From assembly GCA_016218095.1 (NCBI GenBank), contig JACREV010000142.1:1-7918 (forward strand): 7,918 nucleotides of DNA, given 5' to 3'. Under the pieces are notes generated by a model. The model was not told the origin of the DNA and made no database searches. It saw only the letters and a list, made by a program, of their open reading frames with translations. Both the position numbers and the translations under genes were made by a program. This document shows positions 1 to 5,412 of this stretch, in pieces; within the stretch, counting starts at the first letter, position 1; each line of letters opens with the position of its first letter. This DNA comes from Deltaproteobacteria bacterium. GTDB taxonomy: Bacteria; Desulfobacterota; GWC2-55-46.

Positions 1-471
1 CCCCGGCCTCTCCTCGGGAGGGTGGCGGCTCGCCATCTGGCTCACCTTAAAGCCAAGGTGGCCGATAGCGGGCATGAGGAACTCCTCGTTCCCGAAGTGC
101 GCGTGGAAGAGCATCACGCCCTTCCCCTTCTTTAAAGCCCTCTCGATATGCTCGAGCCCCTTGTACTCGACCAGCGTGCGGATATTGGACGCATTCAGCG
201 ACGGGTACATGAATATTTCCGTCGAATTGAAGGCGTATATCCTGAACGCCTCTTTTTCCATCTCCGGCTCGGTCCTGCCGAAGAGAAACCTGAACCCGTC
301 GTCGAGGACCTTTCTCTTGCCGCCCGCCGCGTAATACATGACCGACCCGGCGAGCCCGGCGAGCCGGTAGCTCAAGCTCCGCGGCGCCGTCTGTACAAAG
401 AGCCTCAAGCCGACCCAGTAGAGGAGCCTTGCGAGCTCCTGCGCATAGACCCGTATCAGTCCCATCCTCAT
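1..471 (-). CDS. LpxL-like lysophospholipid/lipid A acyltransferase (second of a tandem pair), 3' end cut by window edge
   Basis: Only the first 157 residues are visible; the reading frame is still open at base 1, so the gene is cut by the window and is not shown to be broken. The protein begins MRMGLIRVYAQ and has a hydrophobic N-terminal stretch (about residues 13-48). It carries the acyltransferase signature HAHFGNEE at residues 123-130, giving an H125-x4-E130 pair as in the LpxL/LABLAT family, which transfers acyl chains (usually from acyl-ACP) to lipid A-like or glycolipid acceptors at the inner membrane. The region after the motif (FLMPAIGHLGFKVSQMA) matches its upstream neighbour at the same place, so the two are diverged tandem paralogues. 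The ATG at 471 is the first start codon in this open frame; a second ATG lies two codons later. It starts 13 bases after the stop of the neighbour, with no strong Shine-Dalgarno. The family call is firm; the acceptor is unknown. Confidence 0.85.
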   Translation of the reverse strand, partial: MRMGLIRVYAQELARLLYWVGLRLFVQTAPRSLSYRLAGLAGSVMYYAAGGKRKVLDDGFRFLFGRTEPEMEKEAFRIYAFNSTEIFMYPSLNASNIRTLVEYKGLEHIERALKKGKGVMLFHAHFGNEEFLMPAIGHLGFKVSQMASRHPPEERPG

Positions 472-484
472 TGGATCGCCGGGG

Positions 485-1408
485 TCAGTTGAGCTTGCCG
501 AACGGCGGTTGACCGTACCCCAGGAGCCTCGCGTAGTGGCACGGGTACTTTCTCATGTAGTCCTCAAGGAGGGCGGCAAACGCCTTCACCCCGTCCTCGA
601 CCGTCTTTATGCCGGAGAGCGGCGGCTCGATTATAAGCCTGTGCCTGCCGTTCTTTTTTCTCACCATGAAGACCGGGACTATCGGGGAGCCCGCCATGAG
701 CGCTATCCTGACCGGCCCGGTCATGAACTCCGCGTCTATGTTGAAGAACCTGACCTCCGTCATGTTCTGCCCCATGCCGTCCATGGAGATGGCGAGTATC
801 TCGTTCTTCTCAAGCACCTTGAGCGCGGCCCTCATCTGGTTATTCAGAAAGATGAAGTTGGCGGGCAGGTACTTCTCGCACTCGCCCTTGAGCCTGAACC
901 AGCTCATCATGAGCCCGTCGGATTTTCTGTTCAGGACCTTTTCTATGTTCGCTACGGCGTCGCCGCTTGCGAGCCCGACCTGGTTTATCTTGTAGCCCCT
1001 GTGGCCGAGGCCCGGCATGAGCATGTGCTCGTTCCCGAAGTGCGCGTGCAGGAGCACCACACCCTTTTTTAGTTTAAGCGCGTCGTCGAGATGGACGAGC
1101 CCCTCGGCCTCGACGAACCTCCCGATGTTCCGGCTCCCGAGCCTCTTATAAAGGAAGACCTCGAACTCGCTCATGATGTAGTTTACGAACGAGCGCCGCG
1201 CAACTTCCTTTGCGTCGACGCGGGAGCTCCCCATGAGCTTTTCGAGGTTCCTCTCTATTATCTCCCCCCTCGCCTTCGCCACAGCACAGTATAACATACC
1301 CCCGAGCCTGCCCATAACATAAATCACGGAGGCCGGCAGGAGCGGCGCGACGGCCCTGAACGGCCCCATGAGCAACCATTTTATTACGCCTCTTATCAGG
1401 GACTTCAC
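485..1408 (-). CDS. LpxL-like lysophospholipid/lipid A acyltransferase (first of a tandem pair)
   Basis: The protein has 307 residues, close to the usual 290-310 of LpxL-type acyltransferases. It has a hydrophobic N-terminus (about residues 7-45) and the conserved Asn after a basic patch (ERNL at 52-55). The catalytic block is HAHFGNEH at 121-128. Later come the ISMDGMGQN segment, corresponding to the family's DQD-like strand, and MTGPVRIALMAGSPIVPVFMVR, the substrate/oxyanion region. It ends YPCHYARLLGYGQPPF, in place of the RFK-type tail of enteric LpxL. The family acylates lipid A-like or glycolipid acceptors at the inner membrane. An oddity is that the position five residues after the catalytic His (H123) is His128, not Asp/Glu; an acid sits one residue earlier (E127). 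Translation starts at GTG, supported by a strong ribosome-binding site. The gene follows the flippase by 11 bases, so it shares that operon. Substrate unknown; activity uncertain because of the altered motif. Confidence 0.88.
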   Translation of the reverse strand: MKSLIRGVIKWLLMGPFRAVAPLLPASVIYVMGRLGGMLYCAVAKARGEIIERNLEKLMGSSRVDAKEVARRSFVNYIMSEFEVFLYKRLGSRNIGRFVEAEGLVHLDDALKLKKGVVLLHAHFGNEHMLMPGLGHRGYKINQVGLASGDAVANIEKVLNRKSDGLMMSWFRLKGECEKYLPANFIFLNNQMRAALKVLEKNEILAISMDGMGQNMTEVRFFNIDAEFMTGPVRIALMAGSPIVPVFMVRKKNGRHRLIIEPPLSGIKTVEDGVKAFAALLEDYMRKYPCHYARLLGYGQPPFGKLN

Positions 1409-1413
1409 GGCTT

Positions 1414-1420
1414 CTCCCCC
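1414..1420 (-). promoter_or_regulatory. Ribosome binding site for the first LpxL-like acyltransferase
   Basis: GGGGGAG on the minus strand ends five bases (AAGCC) before the GTG at 1408. Its first G is also the last base of the flippase TAG stop codon. This site decides the GTG start and indicates coupled translation of the two genes. Confidence 0.7.
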
Positions 1421-2697
1421 TACCCGGCGGCCCCGAGGCCCGGCCTCTTGGCGGCATACGGGAAGAGCCCGGCGCGGCGCGCGAGGAAATGGTAGAGTAT
1501 TGCCGAGAGGAGCGTGAACGAGGCGAGCATGGCAAGAGCCGCCCCGATGGCCCCCCAGGCAGGCACGAGCGCGATCGTCATAACGGCGTTAAGGGTGAAT
1601 GCCACCGCCCATGCCTTTACCACGTCTGCCTGTCTGTCTATCGAGATGAGCGCGAACTCCATGAGGGTGCTCAGGAAGAGCGGCACCTGGGTCCAGGCGA
1701 GCAGGCCCAACACTTTCGACGCCCCCTCGAACCCGGCCCCGAATATCAGCCATATTATCCAGCCCGAGAGGAAAAAGGTCGCTACCGATATGACGAGGCC
1801 CGCTAAGAAGAGATACTTCATCGCCCTCGCGCAGAGCTCCCCGACCCTTCCCGCGCCTCCCGCGCCCATCTTCGAAAGGGCCGGGAAAAATGCGATGGAG
1901 ATGGATACCGGCAGTATCTGCATCTGCATGACTATCGCCTGCGGCGCCTGGTAGAGCGCGACGTCGGCGGCGTCCCTGAAGTATTTTATCGCCATGTGCC
2001 CGGCCTTCAACGACCCGACCGCGAATATCACGACGAGGCCGAGCGTGTAGGCCTCTTTTACGTAAAATTTGCACTTCGCGTAATCGAGCCTCATGACGGG
2101 ACGGACGAACTTCGTGTTCGAGATGTACATGACGGAGACGGTCCTTACGATGTTAGAAGCGGCTATCGCCGCGAAGAGGGCGAGGAATCCGAGGTCGAGG
2201 AAAATGACTATGGCGATGAAGGCCAGGTTGGCGGTTCTAAAGAGGAACGTCGTCAGCGTTTCAAACTCCATCCTTTCGAATGCGCGGAAGGTCCCCATGA
2301 ATACGGACCCGGAGGCCCAGACGAGCTCGGAGACGGACGCTATGACGGTGGCGTAGACTATGTGGGGCGTGCCGAATGAAAACGCTATGAAGACGCCTAT
2401 GGCGGCGATCGAGAGGACGGACAAGGCCCAGCGGACGATGAGTATTGAGCCGAGGCTCTCCCCCGCCTCGTCCCTGTTTCTCGCAAGCTCCCTGATGGCG
2501 ATGCGCTCGAGCCCGAAGTACGTCGCCGAGACGAGGAAGCCGACGAGGGCGGTCACGAACGCGAACTCGCCGAAGAGGCTTACGCCGAGATACCTGGCCG
2601 TGAGTATGGTGGAGGCGAGCCCCGCGAGCACGTCGAGTATCCTCGAAAGGAAGATCGCCGCGCTGTTGGCCCTGACCTTCCTGTCAAAAGGCCGCAA
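1420..2697 (-). CDS. Wzx-type oligosaccharide flippase (MOP superfamily)
   Basis: A 425-residue, strongly hydrophobic polytopic membrane protein; reading the hydrophobic stretches suggests about 12 membrane spans. The N-terminus (ANSAAIFLSRILDVLAGLAS, then TILTARYLGVSLFGEFAF) is the typical opening of polysaccharide-export flippases of the MOP superfamily: a first helix ending in a short basic/aromatic loop before a YLG...FG turn. Such proteins move undecaprenyl-linked oligosaccharide from the cytoplasmic to the periplasmic face of the inner membrane. The start is TTG: an in-frame TAA lies only two codons upstream, so no longer start is possible, and a GGGG run ends six bases before it. It follows the Wzz-like gene after a 53-base gap in which I see no clear signal, and precedes the acyltransferase by 11 bases. 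The family is well supported. The carried glycan is unknown; a teichuronic-type or O-antigen role cannot be separated from an exopolysaccharide role by sequence alone. Confidence 0.88.
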   Translation of the reverse strand: MRPFDRKVRANSAAIFLSRILDVLAGLASTILTARYLGVSLFGEFAFVTALVGFLVSATYFGLERIAIRELARNRDEAGESLGSILIVRWALSVLSIAAIGVFIAFSFGTPHIVYATVIASVSELVWASGSVFMGTFRAFERMEFETLTTFLFRTANLAFIAIVIFLDLGFLALFAAIAASNIVRTVSVMYISNTKFVRPVMRLDYAKCKFYVKEAYTLGLVVIFAVGSLKAGHMAIKYFRDAADVALYQAPQAIVMQMQILPVSISIAFFPALSKMGAGGAGRVGELCARAMKYLFLAGLVISVATFFLSGWIIWLIFGAGFEGASKVLGLLAWTQVPLFLSTLMEFALISIDRQADVVKAWAVAFTLNAVMTIALVPAWGAIGAALAMLASFTLLSAILYHFLARRAGLFPYAAKRPGLGAAG

Positions 2698-2750
2698 GGC
2701 TTACCCCGGCCTTGTCGGATGGCACGCCCCGCGCTTCCACGGCAGTCCGC

Positions 2751-4196
2751 CTACCCGGCATTTTCTGTCTCACGGACGGAGCCCAGCGGCTCTCTCAAGC
2801 GCCCGTCCCCGGGCGGGACGTCTATGTACTCGAGGAAGAGGATGACCGAGAGCCCGAGCATGGTGCCGAGGAAGAGGGCTACTATCGCGAGGAGCTTCTT
2901 ATTGGGGAAGTATATGTAGCTCTTGCTGTTCGCCTCGCTCGGGACCTTCGCCTCCTCGATTATGACGGAGTTCGAGATGCTTAACCCCTCCGCGAGACGG
3001 GCGGCCTCGAGCTGTGTCTTAAGGTTGTTGACGATGGTCTTCAGCGTGTCCGCCTCGATGCTTATCTTCGAGTAGTCGAACTCGTTCTGGACGACATCCC
3101 TCATCTCCTTATCCAGCCTCACCATCTGCTGTCTCGTCACCTTTTCCTGAGCCTTCAGGCTTATGAGGACTATGTCGGTGTCCCCGAGCTTCTGCACGAG
3201 GTTGTCGTAGTAGGTGTTCCTGGCGCTCGACTCGTTTGAGAAGGTCTTGTCGATCTCCTTTGCCATCGCGGCCTTCGTCTGCTCTATCTTCTTGTAGACG
3301 GCCTTCACGTCCGGGTGCTCGGGGGTAAGGTCGAGGAGCTTCTCGGCGAGAGTGATGTCGAGGTCGTAGAGCTTTGATTTGTAGCTCTTTATGAACGGGT
3401 TCGCCTCAAAGCTCTTGGACGAGAGCTTGAACTCGGGCTGTTCCTTGATGGCCTCCTCGGCGGCCTTCCTTATGGCCTTGTTCTCGGTCACCTGCTGCTC
3501 TATATCGTCAAGCTTCGACCTCATTTGCGAGAGCTCGGAGAGGAGGTTGTTCTTCTGGGTATCGAGGTTGACGATGAGCTTCTCGCTCTTGAAGTCCACC
3601 CTCCTCCTTTCGGCCGCCTCCCAGTCGACCCTCGCCTTATCGTATCTCTCCTCGACGTACTTGCGGGACCTGGCGACGGTATCCCTGTTCAGCTCCCCGA
3701 AAAATGCCGAGAACTCGCTGGCGAAGGTGTTCGCTATGTCTACGGCGGTCTTTTCGTCCCTCGCGTAAGCCCTTATCTCGAAGAGCTCGGCGTCGTCTAT
3801 CTGCTCTACCTCGACACCCGTGCCCTGCGTCAGGACCTTCTTTACGTAGCCGGGCTCGACGAAGAAGTTGAAGTCGTACGGGTTGCCCTTCTTGTCCTTG
3901 AGGCCGAGCTTATCGATGACCTTCTCGGCTACCTTCCTGGACTCTATGAGATTCACGAAGGTGTCGGGGAGGTTGTCGGAGTCCGAGTAGCTCATTTTTC
4001 CGAAGCTCGACGGGAGGTCGCGGCTGACGAACGAGGGCTGGAGGTTCTGGAGTTGCAGCCATATCTTCGCCCTGACCTTGTAGACGGGTTTGATTATGAA
4101 GGAGCCCACAACCGTGACCCCGACAACGGTGGCCAGTATGACGAAAAAGACCAACTTCCTCCGAAGGAATATCTGCCACAACCTTAGGAATTCCAT
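2751..4196 (-). CDS. Wzz/GNVR-type polysaccharide co-polymerase (chain-length determinant), without kinase domain
   Basis: A 481-residue inner-membrane protein built as in polysaccharide co-polymerases. There is a short cytoplasmic N-terminus, a first membrane helix (about residues 15-35) followed by KPVYKVRAKIWLQ as in the Wzz domain, and a long periplasmic helical region rich in charged residues with coiled-coil character (about 170-400). A GNVR-like segment follows (about 375-432, including TLKTIVNNLKTQLEAARL and the proline-containing stretch before YFPNKK), then a second membrane helix (about 435-455). After it comes only a tail of about 25 residues, with no Walker A/B motifs or tyrosine cluster, so the autokinase domain of Wzc-type proteins is absent; a separate kinase may exist elsewhere. 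The family sets chain length and links polymerisation to the outer-membrane channel. ATG start; the purine-rich AGGGAGGAAG (4205-4214) ends eight bases upstream. It sits between the export lipoprotein and the flippase. Confidence 0.9.
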   Translation of the reverse strand: MEFLRLWQIFLRRKLVFFVILATVVGVTVVGSFIIKPVYKVRAKIWLQLQNLQPSFVSRDLPSSFGKMSYSDSDNLPDTFVNLIESRKVAEKVIDKLGLKDKKGNPYDFNFFVEPGYVKKVLTQGTGVEVEQIDDAELFEIRAYARDEKTAVDIANTFASEFSAFFGELNRDTVARSRKYVEERYDKARVDWEAAERRRVDFKSEKLIVNLDTQKNNLLSELSQMRSKLDDIEQQVTENKAIRKAAEEAIKEQPEFKLSSKSFEANPFIKSYKSKLYDLDITLAEKLLDLTPEHPDVKAVYKKIEQTKAAMAKEIDKTFSNESSARNTYYDNLVQKLGDTDIVLISLKAQEKVTRQQMVRLDKEMRDVVQNEFDYSKISIEADTLKTIVNNLKTQLEAARLAEGLSISNSVIIEEAKVPSEANSKSYIYFPNKKLLAIVALFLGTMLGLSVILFLEYIDVPPGDGRLREPLGSVRETENAG

Positions 4197-4317
4197 TAAA
4201 AAAGCTTCCTCCCTGTTTATTGCCCCGTCTCCGGCAAAACCGATGCACGGCGCCCTTGCGCCTTAACCGCTGTTTTTTCCAAACCCGTCCAGATCCTTAC
4301 GCGCCGGTCCCGGAGCG
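4197..4317 (-). other. Intercistronic spacer with two small hairpins ahead of the Wzz-like gene
   Basis: This 121-base gap is the widest inside the export operon. Read on the minus strand it holds a perfect hairpin GGCGC-AAGG-GCGCC (4249-4262) and then a second, TTGCC-8 nt-GGCAA (4220-4237), followed directly by the purine-rich ribosome-binding region (4205-4214). Neither hairpin is followed by a U-tract in the direction of transcription, so neither looks like a terminator. They could stabilise or process the mRNA between the two genes, or tune initiation. I recognise no known RNA family and see no good promoter. Confidence 0.4.
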
Positions 4318-5091
4318 TCAGTTCGTCGGTATCGAGAAGTTTATCGCGCCCTCGCCGCCCTGGAGAACGTCCTTGACCTGGGGCCAGAGGACTATGCCCG
4401 TCTCGAGGTTGACGACAGGCGAGAGTATCTGCCCGAGATGGGCCATGAACCAGCTCACGTTGGCTATCGCCACCGCCGGCACATAGACTATGTCGCCGTT
4501 CTGGAGGACCTTGTCATCCGAGAGGTCGCCGTTCTTCAAGGCCTGCTTCAGGTCCACGGAGTAGACCTGGGGCTTGCCCTTGACCCTCCTTATGAGCATG
4601 ACGTTCTTGAGCTTCGCGTCATCCGTGTTCCCGCCAGCGTTGGATATCGCCTCCGTGACCGAGGTCTCGTACTCGAGCGGGAATACGCCCGGCGACTTTA
4701 CCTCGCCGAGAACGAGTATCTTCTGGCTCTGCACGGAGGTGATCGTTATGGTCACCTGCGGGTCGACGATGTACTTTGAGAGCTTCGTCCTGATCTCGTC
4801 ACGGAGCGCGAAGACGCCCTTGCCCACGACCTTCACGTCCCCTATGAGCGGGTACATGAACATCCCGCTCGAGTCTATCTTTATCGTCTTTTTAAGGTCG
4901 TCGTGCCTGTAGACCGTGACCTCGATGGAATCGCCTACGCCGAGGACGAACTCGTCTATCTTCGCCTTTTCGAAGGCAGGTTCGGCGGGCGCGTTCTCAG
5001 CGTCTTTTTTCCCATCTGTCGAGGCGCAACCCGCGAAGAGGAAAACGGCAAGCGCGAGGCTTAGCGCCGCAATGAATCGTTTTATGAGCAT
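4318..5091 (-). CDS. Wza-like outer-membrane polysaccharide export lipoprotein
   Basis: A 257-residue secreted lipoprotein. The N-terminus MLIKRFIAALSLALAVFLFA is a signal peptide ending in the lipobox LFAG-C22, so Cys22 should be lipidated. The polysaccharide-export domain follows (about 46-120: FVLGVGDSIEVTVYRHDDL, then PLIGDVKVVGK and YIVDPQVTITI). An SLBB-type domain comes next (about 123-205: KILVLGEVKSPGVFPL, and QNGDIVYVP at its end). A hydrophobic/amphipathic C-terminal stretch (about 213-243) may form the outer-membrane helix, as the last helix of Wza does. At 257 residues it is shorter than enteric Wza (about 380), having one SLBB repeat fewer, as is common in environmental export proteins. 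I chose the ATG at 5091 because it gives an exact signal peptide and has AGAGGT just upstream. An ATG at 5130 in the same frame would add 13 polar residues and lacks a ribosome site. First gene of the export operon. Confidence 0.92.
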   Translation of the reverse strand: MLIKRFIAALSLALAVFLFAGCASTDGKKDAENAPAEPAFEKAKIDEFVLGVGDSIEVTVYRHDDLKKTIKIDSSGMFMYPLIGDVKVVGKGVFALRDEIRTKLSKYIVDPQVTITITSVQSQKILVLGEVKSPGVFPLEYETSVTEAISNAGGNTDDAKLKNVMLIRRVKGKPQVYSVDLKQALKNGDLSDDKVLQNGDIVYVPAVAIANVSWFMAHLGQILSPVVNLETGIVLWPQVKDVLQGGEGAINFSIPTN

Positions 5092-5094
5092 AGG

Positions 5095-5100
5095 ACCTCT
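5095..5100 (-). promoter_or_regulatory. Ribosome binding site deciding the start of the export lipoprotein
   Basis: AGAGGT on the minus strand ends three bases before the ATG at 5091. The alternative ATG at 5130 is preceded by a pyrimidine/purine mix with no match to the 16S tail, so this site favours the shorter protein with an intact lipoprotein signal. Confidence 0.6.
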
Positions 5101-5110
5101 TTCAAAGTTT

Positions 5111-5125
5111 TTTGGGATATCCAAA
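5111..5125 (-). repeat. Inverted repeat just upstream of the export lipoprotein ribosome site
   Basis: TTTGG-5 nt-CCAAA is a perfect 5-bp inverted repeat, with the 8-base palindrome GGATATCC at its centre. It sits about 11 bases upstream of the ribosome binding site. It could be an RNA hairpin influencing initiation or a protein-binding site; it lies far downstream of the predicted promoter, so an RNA role is more natural. Chance cannot be excluded. Confidence 0.35.
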
Positions 5126-5344
5126 GGCATCAGTCCGGACCGCCGCAGGGCATCTCCCCCTGGGATCGCGCGGCAAAAAAGGCCTCTGTATTATCGCCCG
5201 GATTTCTCGGAACCATGGCGGGGACGCGGTGCTTGAGGTCTGAGCGGGGAGGAGCGTTATGGTCTTTACCTGTATGCGCTATCAACGTCTCTCGGATCCC
5301 TCGTAAGGATATGGCAGGTCCGCTTCAAAGGACCGGCTCAGGGA

Positions 5345-5373
5345 ATATTATTATTAAAGCCCTGGAAAGTCAA
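5345..5373 (-). promoter_or_regulatory. Sigma-70-type promoter of the polysaccharide export operon
   Basis: On the minus strand, TTGACT (5373-5368, five of six to TTGACA) is followed after exactly 17 bases by TAATAT (5350-5345, five of six to TATAAT). The spacer and surroundings are AT-rich in an otherwise GC-rich window. Transcription would start near 5338 and read into the export lipoprotein gene. It is the only near-consensus promoter I found, and it separates the ligase/dehydrogenase pair from the export operon. Confidence 0.75.
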
Positions 5374-5374
5374 T

Positions 5375-5395
5375 AAAAATGAGGCATTTACCCCA
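5375..5395 (-). terminator. Weak intrinsic terminator after the dehydrogenase
   Basis: On the minus strand, TGGGG-TAAATG-CCTCA (5395-5380) forms a 5-bp stem with one G-T pair and runs directly into TTTTT (5379-5375). It lies 17 bases beyond the dehydrogenase stop codon and ends two bases before the -35 box of the next promoter. The stem is short, so some read-through into the export operon is likely. Confidence 0.4.
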
Positions 5396-5412
5396 AATCA
5401 ACTACGGCGCGC

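Larger units (their letters stand above)
5092..5338 (-). promoter_or_regulatory. Long untranslated leader of the polysaccharide export operon
   Basis: From the predicted transcription start (about 5338) to the ATG at 5091 is about 245 nt, far longer than a simple leader. It holds several local hairpins on the minus strand: GGTCC-8 nt-GGACC (5317-5334); an imperfect stem AGCG...GGT-AAAG-ACC...CGCT (5252-5279); the palindrome GTCCGGAC (5133-5140), whose GGAC could also pair with the first hairpin; and the inverted repeat at 5111-5125. A CTCCTCCCC stretch (5246-5254) can pair over six bases with GGGGGAG (5154-5160). A T6 run at 5174-5179 has no clear stem before it. I compared it by memory with cyclic-di-GMP-I and other common riboswitches and found no match. 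It contains no convincing gene. Confidence 0.45.

Noticed and set aside
509..1072. Plus-strand open frame of 187 codons
   Set aside because: It is antisense to the first LpxL-like acyltransferase; no domain is recognisable and composition is shadow-like.
3525..4187. Plus-strand open frame of 220 codons
   Set aside because: It is antisense to the Wzz-like gene, with low-complexity Leu/Val/Glu/Asp-rich composition and no family resemblance.
4249..4278. Possible plus-strand intrinsic terminator (hairpin followed by TTTTTT)
   Set aside because: Ten bases separate the stem from the T-tract and no plus-strand gene ends here.
5092..5130. N-terminal extension of the export lipoprotein from an ATG at 5130
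   Set aside because: It would place 13 mainly polar residues before the signal peptide and has no ribosome site; the ATG at 5091 gives a clean lipoprotein signal with AGAGGT upstream.
5157..5186. Attenuator built on the T6 run at 5174-5179 of the leader
   Set aside because: No stable GC-rich stem lies immediately before the T-run on the minus strand.
5130..5216. 28-codon minus-strand frame ending in TGATG, possibly a leader peptide coupled to the longer lipoprotein start
   Set aside because: There is no ribosome site before its ATG, no codon run suggesting attenuation, and the ATG it overlaps is probably not the real start.
5092..5338. Cyclic-di-GMP-I riboswitch in the export operon leader
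   Set aside because: The conserved core elements of that family as I remember them are not visible; only generic hairpins are seen.
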